Source: Burkholderiales bacterium
Lineage (GTDB): Bacteria; Pseudomonadota; Gammaproteobacteria; Burkholderiales; Burkholderiaceae_C
Reading direction: 5' to 3'
Length of the DNA: 7,028 bases
Assembly (NCBI GenBank): GCA_013205525.1
Contig: JABMMR010000192.1
Coordinates: 1 to 7,028 of the forward strand
Of the stretch, positions 1 to 5,180 are shown in pieces. A program made the translations under genes and the position numbers. The notes beneath the pieces were generated by a model. The model did no database searches. It was not told where the DNA came from and worked only from the letters and a program-made list of their open reading frames with translations. Positions within the stretch are counted from its first letter, which is position 1. Each line of letters opens with the position of its first letter.

Positions 1-489
1 AAGCAAGCCCGCTTGAAAAAGCAGTTGGGCAGCTATGCGGGCGCCAGCGGTTTGCCCCAGTTCATGCCCTCGAGCATTGCCAAATTTGCGGTGGATTTTG
101 ATGGCGACGGGCGTATCGATTTATCAGCCAGCGCAGTCGACGCGATTGGCTCTGTGGCGCATTACTTTCAGGCTTACGGTTGGCAATCCGGCATGCCCAG
201 CCATTTCGAAGTGAAGGTCAACGCCACCGAAGCCGATCTGGCTGCGCTCTTGGCCCCCGACATCATTCCCACTTGGTCGCTCGCGCATTTGCAAGACAAG
301 CAAGTCGAGGTGCTGGAGGCGCAGGCTTACGATAAGCCGCTGGCATTGGTGCAATTGTTCAATGCAGACGACCCGCCCTCGTATGTGGCTGGCACCGATA
401 ACTTCTTCGTTATTACCCGCTACAACCGCAGCAGTTATTACGCGTTGGCGGTGATTGAACTTGGCGAGGCCATCCAAAGGTCACGCTGA
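1..489 (+). CDS. mltB: Membrane-bound lytic murein transglycosylase B, 3' part only
   Basis: This is the C-terminal 162 residues of an MltB-type lytic transglycosylase (SLT_2 fold, GH103). The family cleaves the MurNAc-GlcNAc bond of peptidoglycan in the periplasm, leaving 1,6-anhydro-MurNAc ends. The frame is open from base 1, so the start, the lipobox or signal region and the catalytic Glu lie left of the window. Visible family landmarks are the block GSYAGASGLPQFMPSS near the left edge, then AVDFDGDGRIDL, then DAIGSVAHYF, then GW. The terminal FVITRYNRSSYYALAVIELGEA matches the end of MltB proteins. It stops at TGA 487-489, directly before a palindromic repeat, and is convergent with matB. 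The protein appears intact at its C-terminus. Family assignment is confident; the orthologue name is slightly less so, because the N-terminus is not visible. Confidence 0.9.
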   Translation, partial: KQARLKKQLGSYAGASGLPQFMPSSIAKFAVDFDGDGRIDLSASAVDAIGSVAHYFQAYGWQSGMPSHFEVKVNATEADLAALLAPDIIPTWSLAHLQDKQVEVLEAQAYDKPLALVQLFNADDPPSYVAGTDNFFVITRYNRSSYYALAVIELGEAIQRSR

Positions 490-517
490 ATTAATTGGGG
501 TCAGACCCCGATTAATT
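489..517. terminator. Palindromic hairpin between convergent mltB and matB
   Basis: Bases 489-501 can pair with 505-517, giving 13 pairs including one G-U, around the three-base loop CAG. The core is GGGGT/ACCCC and the outer part is AATTAATT-like. It begins at the last base of the mltB stop codon. Because the sequence is nearly symmetric and lies between two convergent genes, it could end transcripts from both sides. The AU-rich outer arm stands in for a U-tract, but no long T-run follows. It is also the first unit of a repeat family, so termination may be a secondary role. Confidence 0.55.
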
Positions 518-540
518 AATTGGGATCTGACCCCGATTGT
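491..540. repeat. Tandem pair of 25-base REP-like palindromic units
   Basis: Two 25-base units lie head to tail at 491-515 and 516-540. They agree at 21 of 25 positions and share TTAATTGGG, TC, GACCCCGATT. Unit 1 is a near-perfect palindrome around GGGGTC-A-GACCCC. Unit 2 has changes at its tenth and thirteenth bases that weaken its stem. Elements with this core are widespread between genes in betaproteobacteria and some gammaproteobacteria and resemble REP sequences mobilised by RAYT (Y1) transposases; that link is from general knowledge and no transposase is present here. Unit 2 overlaps the 3' end of matB. Confidence 0.7.
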
Positions 541-2072
541 TCCGATTGTTTAAGCATCTCGCGCAGCAGGTTTTTTTGCACTTTGCCCATGGCGTTGCGG
601 GGCAACTCGGTCAGCACAAAGCATTGCTTGGGCAGCTTGAAGTTGGCCAGTTGCCCCTTCAACGAAAGCAGCAACGCAGACGGGTCTAGAACAGCACCCG
701 GCTGGGGCAAAACAAAGGCGCAGCCCACCTCGCCAAAGTCGGGGTGCGGCACACCCACCACCGCGCTCTCCTGCACCCCCGGCAACTGATTCAAAGCTTC
801 CTCAATTTCCACCGGATACACATTCAGCCCGCCGCTGATGATGAGGTCTTTGCTGCGCCCCACGATACGTACATAGCCCTCAGCATCGCGGGTGCCCATG
901 TCGCCGGTGATAAAAAAACCGTCAGGGCTGAACTCTTGCGCGGTTTTCTCGGGCATGCGCCAATAGCCGGCAAACACATTTGCGCCTTTCACCTCAATGC
1001 TGCCCACCTCGCCCAAGGCTGCCTCTTGGTGCTGTGCATCGGCTATGCGCAGCGACACCCCTGGCAAGGGAAAACCCACGCTGCCGCCCATACGCTCAGT
1101 CTGCCCGGCGAAGCGCTCGTCAGCCGCATAAGGGTTAGAGGTCAGCATCAAGGTTTCGCTCATGCCGTAGCGCTCTAGCACCGTGTGGCCGGTGCGCTGC
1201 TGCCACTGCTGAAAAGTGTCTATCAACATGGGCGCAGAACCCGAAATAAACAAACGCATCTTGGCGCAGACCTTTGGGTTCAACTCGGGCAAGGCCAGCA
1301 AGCGGGTGTAAAAAGTGGGCACGCCCATAAACACGGTTGCTTCTGACAAATCGGCCAGCACCCGCGAAGGCTCAAACTTGGCATGCCACAACATAGTGGC
1401 ACGACTTCGCAAGGCCGCATGGATGGCCACAAACAAACCGTGCACATGGAAGATGGGCAAGGCGTGAAGCAGCACATCTTGCGAAGCAAGGCCCCAGTAG
1501 GTGTGCAAGCACTCGACGCTGCTGTGCAAATTGGCATGACTCAGCATGGCACCCTTGCTGCGTCCCGTGGTGCCACTGGTGTACAAAATAGCCGCTAAAT
1601 CTTGCGCCTCACTCACAACGGGTGTGTGCTGGTCGCTGTGTTGTGCAGCCCGCGCAAGCAAGCTGCCCCCGCGTTGGTCATCCAAGGTCAGCACGTAGCG
1701 GGTGCCCATTTGGAACGCCAGCTTGCTGACCCAGCCAAAGTTGGCCGGCGTGCACACCACCACCGCAGGCTCGGCGTCTTTCACAAAATAAGCCAACTCG
1801 GCGCTTTGGTAAGCCGGGTTAAGCGGCAAAAACACATGGCCGGCACGCAAACTGGCCAAGTACAGCATCAAAGCCTCAACAGATTTATCTACCTGCACCG
1901 CAATACGTGAGCCCTTGGGCAGTTGCAAGCTGTCAAGCCAATTAGCCAGCATTGCACTGGCGTGCTCCAAGTCGCGCCAGCTGTAGCGCAAACCTTGATC
2001 GGTTTGAATGGCGATCTGTTCTAGGTCGGCGGGAAAGCCTTGTCGCAAAGCAAGGTAAAGATTGGCGTTCAC
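516..2072 (-). CDS. matB: Malonyl-CoA synthetase (acyl-adenylate-forming, MatB-like)
   Basis: A 518-residue member of the AMP-forming acyl-CoA synthetase superfamily, predicted to convert malonate, ATP and CoA to malonyl-CoA, AMP and PPi in the cytoplasm. Residues count from GTG 2072. The phosphate-binding loop YTSGTTGRSKG is at about 164-174, YGMSETLM at about 302, the hinge region TGD then GRSKDLIISGG at about 389-415, and the C-terminal catalytic Lys in NAMGKVQK at about 497. SNPY after GMSET and GYWRMPEK before GFFITGD are typical of MatB rather than acetate or long-chain enzymes. I chose GTG 2072 because VNANLYLALR matches family N-termini and the longer frame would run back into lgt. 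No Shine-Dalgarno is visible. It lies 11 bases after lgt. Its last six residues come from a palindromic repeat. Another small-acid specificity remains possible. Confidence 0.8.
   Translation of the reverse strand: MNANLYLALRQGFPADLEQIAIQTDQGLRYSWRDLEHASAMLANWLDSLQLPKGSRIAVQVDKSVEALMLYLASLRAGHVFLPLNPAYQSAELAYFVKDAEPAVVVCTPANFGWVSKLAFQMGTRYVLTLDDQRGGSLLARAAQHSDQHTPVVSEAQDLAAILYTSGTTGRSKGAMLSHANLHSSVECLHTYWGLASQDVLLHALPIFHVHGLFVAIHAALRSRATMLWHAKFEPSRVLADLSEATVFMGVPTFYTRLLALPELNPKVCAKMRLFISGSAPMLIDTFQQWQQRTGHTVLERYGMSETLMLTSNPYAADERFAGQTERMGGSVGFPLPGVSLRIADAQHQEAALGEVGSIEVKGANVFAGYWRMPEKTAQEFSPDGFFITGDMGTRDAEGYVRIVGRSKDLIISGGLNVYPVEIEEALNQLPGVQESAVVGVPHPDFGEVGCAFVLPQPGAVLDPSALLLSLKGQLANFKLPKQCFVLTELPRNAMGKVQKNLLREMLKQSEQSGSDPN
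533..550. repeat. Perfect 9-base tandem duplication in the matB 3' end
   Basis: CCGATTGTT occurs twice in a row at 533-541 and 542-550. The first copy straddles the edge of the second palindromic unit. On the minus strand this adds three codons near the matB C-terminus and is read as QSEQS. It looks like a footprint of how the palindromic element joined or expanded at this site. Confidence 0.75.
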
Positions 2073-2084
2073 GGCTTGTATTGT
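2073..2084 (-). promoter_or_regulatory. Leader immediately before matB, shared with lgt
   Basis: Read on the minus strand, these 12 bases are ACAATACAAGCC and abut GTG 2072. The identical 12 bases abut the lgt ATG at 2897-2908. The upstream end overlaps the lgt stop codon TAA (2086-2084). There is no purine-rich ribosome-binding motif, so this sequence occupies the usual place of one. Confidence 0.4.
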
Positions 2085-2896
2085 TATGTGGCAACCCGTC
2101 GCTTGGCCCACAGCATCATGACCACGCCCAACAGCAGCATGGGCACACACAGCCATTGCCCCATGCTCAGGCCCAGCGCCAGCAGGCCCAAATGCGCGTC
2201 AGGTTCGCGGAAATACTCGGCAATAAAGCGCGTGAGGCCATAGCCGCTTAAAAACAAACCCGATATCCAGCCGGTGGGCTGGGGCCGCCGCGCCTGCCAC
2301 CACAGCAGCGCAAACAACAACAAACCTTCAAGCAAAAATTGGTAAATCTGCGAGGGGTGCCTTGGCAGCAAACTGCCACTTTGCGGAAACACCATGGCCC
2401 AAGGCAGGCTGGGGTCGGCCGCACGCCCCCACAACTCGCCATTGATGAAGTTTCCCACCCGCCCCGAGGCCAAACCGGTGGGCACACAAGGCGCCACAAA
2501 GTCGGTGATTTGCAGCCATTGACGCTGGCCTTGCCATGCGAACAAGGCCAAAGCAGCGATGACGCCCAACATGCCGCCATGAAAACTCATGCCGCCTTGC
2601 CAAATATAAAGCACTTCCAGCGGGTGCTGGCTGTAATAGCTCAGCTTATAGAACAGGCAATAGCCCAAGCGCCCGCCCAAGATTACGCCCAGCACACCGT
2701 AAGTCATGAGGTTGTCTATGTCTTTTTGACCCCACTGGCCAAGCACGGCCCACTGGGCGTAAGGCTGATGCGCCAAACGCCGCTTGGCGAGAACCAAAAA
2801 CAGCACAAAAGCCAGCAAATAGCTGATGCCGTACCAGTGAACAGACAAAGGCCCTAGAGACAAGGCCACGGGATTGAATTGGGGATGAATCAGCAT
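2084..2896 (-). CDS. lgt: Prolipoprotein diacylglyceryl transferase
   Basis: A 270-residue inner-membrane enzyme that transfers diacylglycerol from phosphatidylglycerol to the lipobox Cys of prolipoproteins, the first step of lipoprotein maturation. Family hallmarks are HPQFNP at the start, the first membrane helix after [32 protein letters not shown] at about 104-111, the Lgt signature [13 protein letters not shown] at about 145-157 (its Arg146 corresponds to the essential Arg143 of E. coli), HPSQIYQ at about 180, and FREPD at about 229-233 with the second essential Arg. Several hydrophobic helices are evident and length is normal. ATG 2896 was chosen because MLIHPQFNP matches the family start; an upstream in-frame ATG at 2941 would add 15 unrelated residues. 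No clear Shine-Dalgarno is seen. It is divergent from the fimbrial operon and probably cotranscribed with matB. Confidence 0.95.
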   Translation of the reverse strand: MLIHPQFNPVALSLGPLSVHWYGISYLLAFVLFLVLAKRRLAHQPYAQWAVLGQWGQKDIDNLMTYGVLGVILGGRLGYCLFYKLSYYSQHPLEVLYIWQGGMSFHGGMLGVIAALALFAWQGQRQWLQITDFVAPCVPTGLASGRVGNFINGELWGRAADPSLPWAMVFPQSGSLLPRHPSQIYQFLLEGLLLFALLWWQARRPQPTGWISGLFLSGYGLTRFIAEYFREPDAHLGLLALGLSMGQWLCVPMLLLGVVMMLWAKRRVAT

Positions 2897-2908
2897 GGCT
2901 TGTATTGT
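2897..2908 (-). promoter_or_regulatory. Leader immediately before lgt, shared with matB
   Basis: Second exact copy of ACAATACAAGCC on the minus strand, abutting the lgt ATG. Just upstream, a small GC-rich hairpin (CGCCA 2911-2915 with TGGCG 2921-2925, five-base loop) would lie in the lgt leader. No Shine-Dalgarno is recognisable. Whether this is a translation signal or chance is open. Confidence 0.35.
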
Positions 2909-3071
2909 GACGCCAGTCTGTGGCGGTGGTTTAACTGCCAAAAACCAAAAAATGAGTACTAAAACAACGAAAAAACAACAAAAATAACTATTTAATACAT
3001 TTTCATCAAAGAATTTACAAAAATAGTATTGCTTTCGATAAATTTATTTATTAGTATTCATTTCAGCCAAC

Positions 3072-3090
3072 TTGTACATCAAATGTATAA
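3072..3090. promoter_or_regulatory. Imperfect inverted repeat, possible operator of the pilin operon
   Basis: TTGTACAT (3072-3079), a three-base spacer, and ATGTATAA (3083-3090) form an inverted repeat matching at 7 of 8 positions per arm. It overlaps a TATAAA that could act as a -10. Its position about 50 bases before the pilin start fits an operator, but no regulator gene is present in the window to pair with it. Confidence 0.3.
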
Positions 3091-3123
3091 AAAGCTAGTT
3101 AGAAAACTCTTCATTTTTTTATT

Positions 3124-3129
3124 AAAGGA
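3124..3129 (+). promoter_or_regulatory. Ribosome binding site of the first pilin gene
   Basis: AAAGGA lies 8 bases before ATG 3138. It is the clearest Shine-Dalgarno in this region and supports that start over any upstream alternative. Confidence 0.75.
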
Positions 3130-3137
3130 TATTTATC

Positions 3138-3800
3138 ATGGCTTCTTTGAAATTTCAAAAATCGGCTTTAGCAATTTCTTTTTCGGCGGCTTTGCTCTCC
3201 ATTTCTGTGGCTACCCCAGCACTGTCCGCCAATGACTTTGGCGAATTGATCATCAATGGTCAAATTTCCAACACTACTTGTTTATTGACCTTGGGTGATG
3301 GCGGTGCCACAGGTTCTAACTCAAGAACCATCAATTTGGGCACATTCTCAACCACTACTGCTGGCGCAAGTGGTATTGGCTCCACCATTGGCAACAAACA
3401 GCACGCCATTTTGGGTCTGAAGGCCGCTGATGGCGTTAGCCCATGTACTTTCATTGGCAATAGCAAATGGGACGTGGGTGTCAATATCAGCCCTGAAAAT
3501 ATTGATGCCGATGTTGGTGCCGGCGTTTTGAAAAACACAGCGGCTACAAATGCTGCTACTGGCGTTGGCGTGCAACTCATGACAACAGTTGGCGCCTTAG
3601 GTACTACAGCGGGCACAACCCCAGTGAACTTCGCTAATAGCTCACCCTCCTACGGCACATTGTTGTCAGGCAGTGCTACTTCAGCTTTAGGCGTTTTGCC
3701 TGCACAAGTTATCGCCGTGACAGTTCAAATGGTCAGAACAGGTGTGATCGGTGCGGGTGTGTTTACACACAGCATTCCTTTGAACGTTTGGTACCAGTAA
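3138..3800 (+). CDS. Fimbrial subunit, probable major pilin of a chaperone-usher pilus
   Basis: A 220-residue exported pilin. Residues 1 to about 30 are a Sec signal peptide (Lys-containing N-region, hydrophobic core, cleavage near PALS/A). The mature protein starts with ELIINGQISNTTC, the usual beta-strand and first cysteine of CU pilins. Cys48 and Cys104 are the only cysteines, as expected for the strand-linking disulfide. The C-terminus ends in VWYQ, with a penultimate Tyr and Gly207 exactly 14 residues from the end, the chaperone and donor-strand recognition pattern. The body is rich in Gly, Ala, Thr and Ser, as in shaft subunits. First position, a good ribosome binding site and its own upstream region suggest the major subunit; that is inference. 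It is paralogous to the next gene. The pilus class cannot be named from sequence alone. Confidence 0.85.
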   Translation: MASLKFQKSALAISFSAALLSISVATPALSANDFGELIINGQISNTTCLLTLGDGGATGSNSRTINLGTFSTTTAGASGIGSTIGNKQHAILGLKAADGVSPCTFIGNSKWDVGVNISPENIDADVGAGVLKNTAATNAATGVGVQLMTTVGALGTTAGTTPVNFANSSPSYGTLLSGSATSALGVLPAQVIAVTVQMVRTGVIGAGVFTHSIPLNVWYQ

Positions 3801-3801
3801 T

Positions 3802-3839
3802 TAAGCCTAGAGCTATGAAGACACGATATCTGAGGCTTA
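3802..3839 (+). promoter_or_regulatory. Intercistronic hairpin covering the ribosome binding site of the second subunit
   Basis: TAAGCCT (3802-3808) pairs perfectly with AGGCTTA (3833-3839) around a 24-base loop. The only Shine-Dalgarno-like bases for the next gene, GAGG at 3832-3835, fall mostly in the right arm, and ATG 3841 follows one base after it. Folding would hinder initiation on the second subunit and may also protect the upstream pilin mRNA. There is no U-tract, so it is not a simple terminator. Confidence 0.5.
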
Positions 3840-3840
3840 T

Positions 3841-4548
3841 ATGAAAACCATGCGCATCTTCTTTTACCTGATGGTGTTTTTTGTCATAGGTACAAAAAGT
3901 CAGCTTGCTTTCGCTCAGCTATTGGGAAGTGACAGCTCAAACTCAGATGATCTGTTGATCAGTGGCCAAATTATTGTTTCCGCCTCGGCCTCGGCCTCGT
4001 GTCTTTTAAATATATTCAATCCCAACGCGGTCAACAAAAATGTAATTCGGCTCCCGCCGCTGTCCACCACCACTTTGGACGACAACGCAGCAGGACCTGT
4101 CACGGCCATAGAACTGAACCTCAACAGCGAGCAGTCTGACAGTCAATGCAGTTTTGCTGGGGCCACAATTACTTTTGACAGTGACTTGGCCGCTGTTTCC
4201 CCGCGTTCGGGTTTGCTGCGCAACAACGCCCAATTTCGGCCTGCAGAAAATGTATTTCTGCAAATTGGCCTGCTAGGCATTAACGGTGAGTTCACTCCCA
4301 TTGACTTGAACCAACCGCAAATTTTAAACCAAGCTTTAAATCCTCGACCCGCCGTCTTGAATGTCGGCAGCAATAACCCTCTACCTGCGACTACACCCAA
4401 GAACGCCTCCAAGCTGGGTGTTCGCTATGTGACCACGCGTGACACCGCGGCCAAGTTGTCCACCTTGGCCTCTGACAAAACGGGTTCGCAGGATGTTACT
4501 GCCGGCAATGTCTCGGTTTTCTTGCCTTTTTTAATCAAACTCAATTAG
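3841..4548 (+). CDS. Second fimbrial subunit, paralogue of the upstream pilin
   Basis: A 235-residue exported CU subunit. The signal peptide is about residues 1-25, with likely cleavage after LAFA. The mature protein parallels the first pilin: DDLLISGQI before the first cysteine (Cys54), IRLPPLSTTT against INLGTFSTTT, Cys103 in CSF against CTF, SGLLRNNA against AGVLKNTA, and a Pro seven residues from the end. Gly222 is exactly 14 residues from the C-terminus, but the penultimate residue is Leu instead of Tyr. That difference and the hairpin over its start suggest a less abundant minor, basal or terminating subunit; the role is inference. A hexanucleotide repeat encodes (Ala-Ser)3 just before Cys54. 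ATG 3841 is preferred; ATG 3850 is an alternative with a still usable signal peptide. Confidence 0.75.
   Translation: MKTMRIFFYLMVFFVIGTKSQLAFAQLLGSDSSNSDDLLISGQIIVSASASASCLLNIFNPNAVNKNVIRLPPLSTTTLDDNAAGPVTAIELNLNSEQSDSQCSFAGATITFDSDLAAVSPRSGLLRNNAQFRPAENVFLQIGLLGINGEFTPIDLNQPQILNQALNPRPAVLNVGSNNPLPATTPKNASKLGVRYVTTRDTAAKLSTLASDKTGSQDVTAGNVSVFLPFLIKLN
3982..3999 (+). repeat. In-frame hexanucleotide repeat (GCCTCG)3
   Basis: Three perfect copies of GCCTCG encode Ala-Ser-Ala-Ser-Ala-Ser at residues 48-53 of the second subunit, directly before its first cysteine. Copy changes would keep the frame and alter the spacing in the first beta-strand region. Three copies is short for a hypervariable repeat. 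Confidence 0.7.
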
Positions 4549-4578
4549 TTTCTAAGACTGTGTTTCAAGAAAAAACCC

Positions 4579-4608
4579 ACAAGTTTCCTGAACCTTGTTC
4601 TATTTTTT
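4579..4608 (+). terminator. Weak terminator-like hairpin after the second pilin gene
   Basis: ACAAGTT (4579-4585) can pair with AA and CTTGT (4591-4592 and 4594-4598) with one bulged C, loop TCCTG, followed by TCTA and six T residues (4603-4608). It lies about 30 bases after the stop of the second subunit. The stem is short and GC-poor, so it would at most be a leaky terminator or attenuator. Confidence 0.3.
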
Positions 4609-4797
4609 CAAAAAACGCAAATCTGAAATTTTTTCAAACCCCTTTCTAAACACTTAATTTTTCAACAAAGGAGTCTTCAAAAAAACCACAAAATTGTGAA
4701 AGAGTTGCAGTTTTTTTAGTGCTTTAGTAGTTTTTGCTCTTTTCCCTTTGTTTCGATTCAATTCACTCCATCAAGGTGTGGAAACAACGAACGAAAT

Positions 4798-4803
4798 AAA
4801 GGA
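4798..4803 (+). promoter_or_regulatory. Ribosome binding site of the short subunit gene
   Basis: AAAGGA is 5 bases before ATG 4809 and resembles the site before the first pilin. It argues that the 106-residue gene is truly translated despite its small size. Confidence 0.65.
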
Positions 4804-4808
4804 AAACC

Positions 4809-5129
4809 ATGAACTTCTCTATCACCAAAAAGTGCCTAGTGAGCCCCATGTTGACAGTGGTGTTTGCATTCACTGGTTTTGCAGCCCATGCTGAACAAGG
4901 CATGTTGGAAATACACGGTGTCATCACCTCCCCAGGATGCAAAGTGAATTTTCAATCTGTCTCGCAAATGAGCCAACAAGGGTATATCAATGGACAAGCC
5001 TGTGGCTTGACCCGAGATACACGCAACCTCTTATCGCAATTGAATATTGCCCGCATCAGAGAAGAAACATTGTTCAACGCCCAAGGTGTTGAATTGAACA
5101 AGAAGTTGGTGACCTTCACTTACCACTGA
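4809..5129 (+). CDS. Very short fimbrial-type subunit (mini-pilin)
   Basis: A 106-residue protein with a signal peptide of about 28 residues (cleavage after AAHA), leaving only about 78 mature residues, roughly half of a normal CU subunit. MLEIHGVITSPGC is a typical pilin opening strand with the first cysteine (Cys44), and Cys65 could be its partner. The end LVTFTYH alternates hydrophobic residues, has the penultimate Tyr, and Gly93 is exactly 14 residues from the C-terminus, as in chaperone-bound subunits. The middle strands of the Ig-like fold seem to be missing. It has its own good ribosome binding site and stands 51 bases before the chaperone start. It could be a true small tip, adaptor or terminator subunit, or an in-frame internal deletion of a longer one. 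I do not recognise a named family. Confidence 0.65.
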   Translation: MNFSITKKCLVSPMLTVVFAFTGFAAHAEQGMLEIHGVITSPGCKVNFQSVSQMSQQGYINGQACGLTRDTRNLLSQLNIARIREETLFNAQGVELNKKLVTFTYH

Positions 5130-5150
5130 TTTCAGTTCTGGTTCTTCTTT

Positions 5151-5170
5151 ATGGGGTGGTGTTCCCCCAT
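5151..5170 (+). promoter_or_regulatory. Small hairpin between the mini-pilin and chaperone genes
   Basis: ATGGGG (5151-5156) pairs with CCCCAT (5165-5170) around an eight-base loop and is followed by TTTG. It occupies most of the gap before the chaperone ATG at 5181. The T-run is too short for a strong terminator; it could lower read-through or mark an mRNA processing boundary. It also masks an in-frame ATG at 5151, which makes that start less likely. Confidence 0.35.
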
Positions 5171-5180
5171 TTTGAAGAAC

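Larger units (their letters stand above)
2942..3137. promoter_or_regulatory. AT-rich divergent regulatory region between lgt and pilin operon
   Basis: About 196 bases, strongly AT-rich with A-tracts on the lgt side, separating two divergently transcribed units; it should hold the promoter of the pilin operon. I see no strong sigma-70 pair. A weak candidate on the plus strand is TTGCTT at 3030-3035, 17 bases, then TAGTAT at 3053-3058. A second is TATAAA at 3086-3091 without a good -35, inside an inverted repeat. Such DNA is a typical target of H-NS-type silencers (MvaT or Bph-like in this group); that is inference. Confidence 0.5.
4549..4808 (+). other. AT-rich intergenic gap inside the fimbrial operon
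   Basis: About 260 bases with many A- and T-tracts between the second and third subunit genes. It holds a weak terminator-like hairpin near the left end, a short inverted repeat CACAA-AA-TTGTG at 4687-4698, an AAAGGAG with no usable start after it (4667-4673), and the ribosome binding site of the next gene at the right end. I find no credible open frame and no convincing -35/-10 pair. The length suggests an internal regulatory point, or a deleted gene. Confidence 0.5.

Noticed and set aside
1280..1910. Open frames antisense to or in other frames of matB
   Set aside because: They are shadows of the real gene: odd composition, no ribosome binding sites and no recognisable domains.
2897..2941. 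ATG 2941 as the lgt start
   Set aside because: The additional 15 residues do not resemble Lgt N-termini, while MLIHPQFNP at 2896 does.
3029..3235. A 68-codon open frame overlapping the first pilin start
   Set aside because: It lies in another frame over AT-rich leader and signal-peptide DNA, has no ribosome binding site and reads as low-complexity Phe/Ile/Leu sequence.
4667..4698. AAAGGAG resembling a ribosome binding site inside the intergenic gap
   Set aside because: No ATG follows at a usable distance. A GTG 22 bases on would give only seven codons.
4705..4733. TTGCAG and TAGTTT as an internal promoter before the mini-pilin
   Set aside because: The -10 matches the consensus at only about half the positions and the region is T-rich enough to yield such pairs by chance.
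2962..4791. AAACAACGAA present both before the first pilin (2962-2971) and before the mini-pilin (4782-4791)
   Set aside because: Ten bases in A-rich DNA at different distances from their starts can match by chance; no extended similarity surrounds them.
5151..5180. ATG 5151 as the chaperone start
   Set aside because: It sits in a hairpin, has no Shine-Dalgarno and adds residues that spoil the signal peptide; ATG 5181 fits better.
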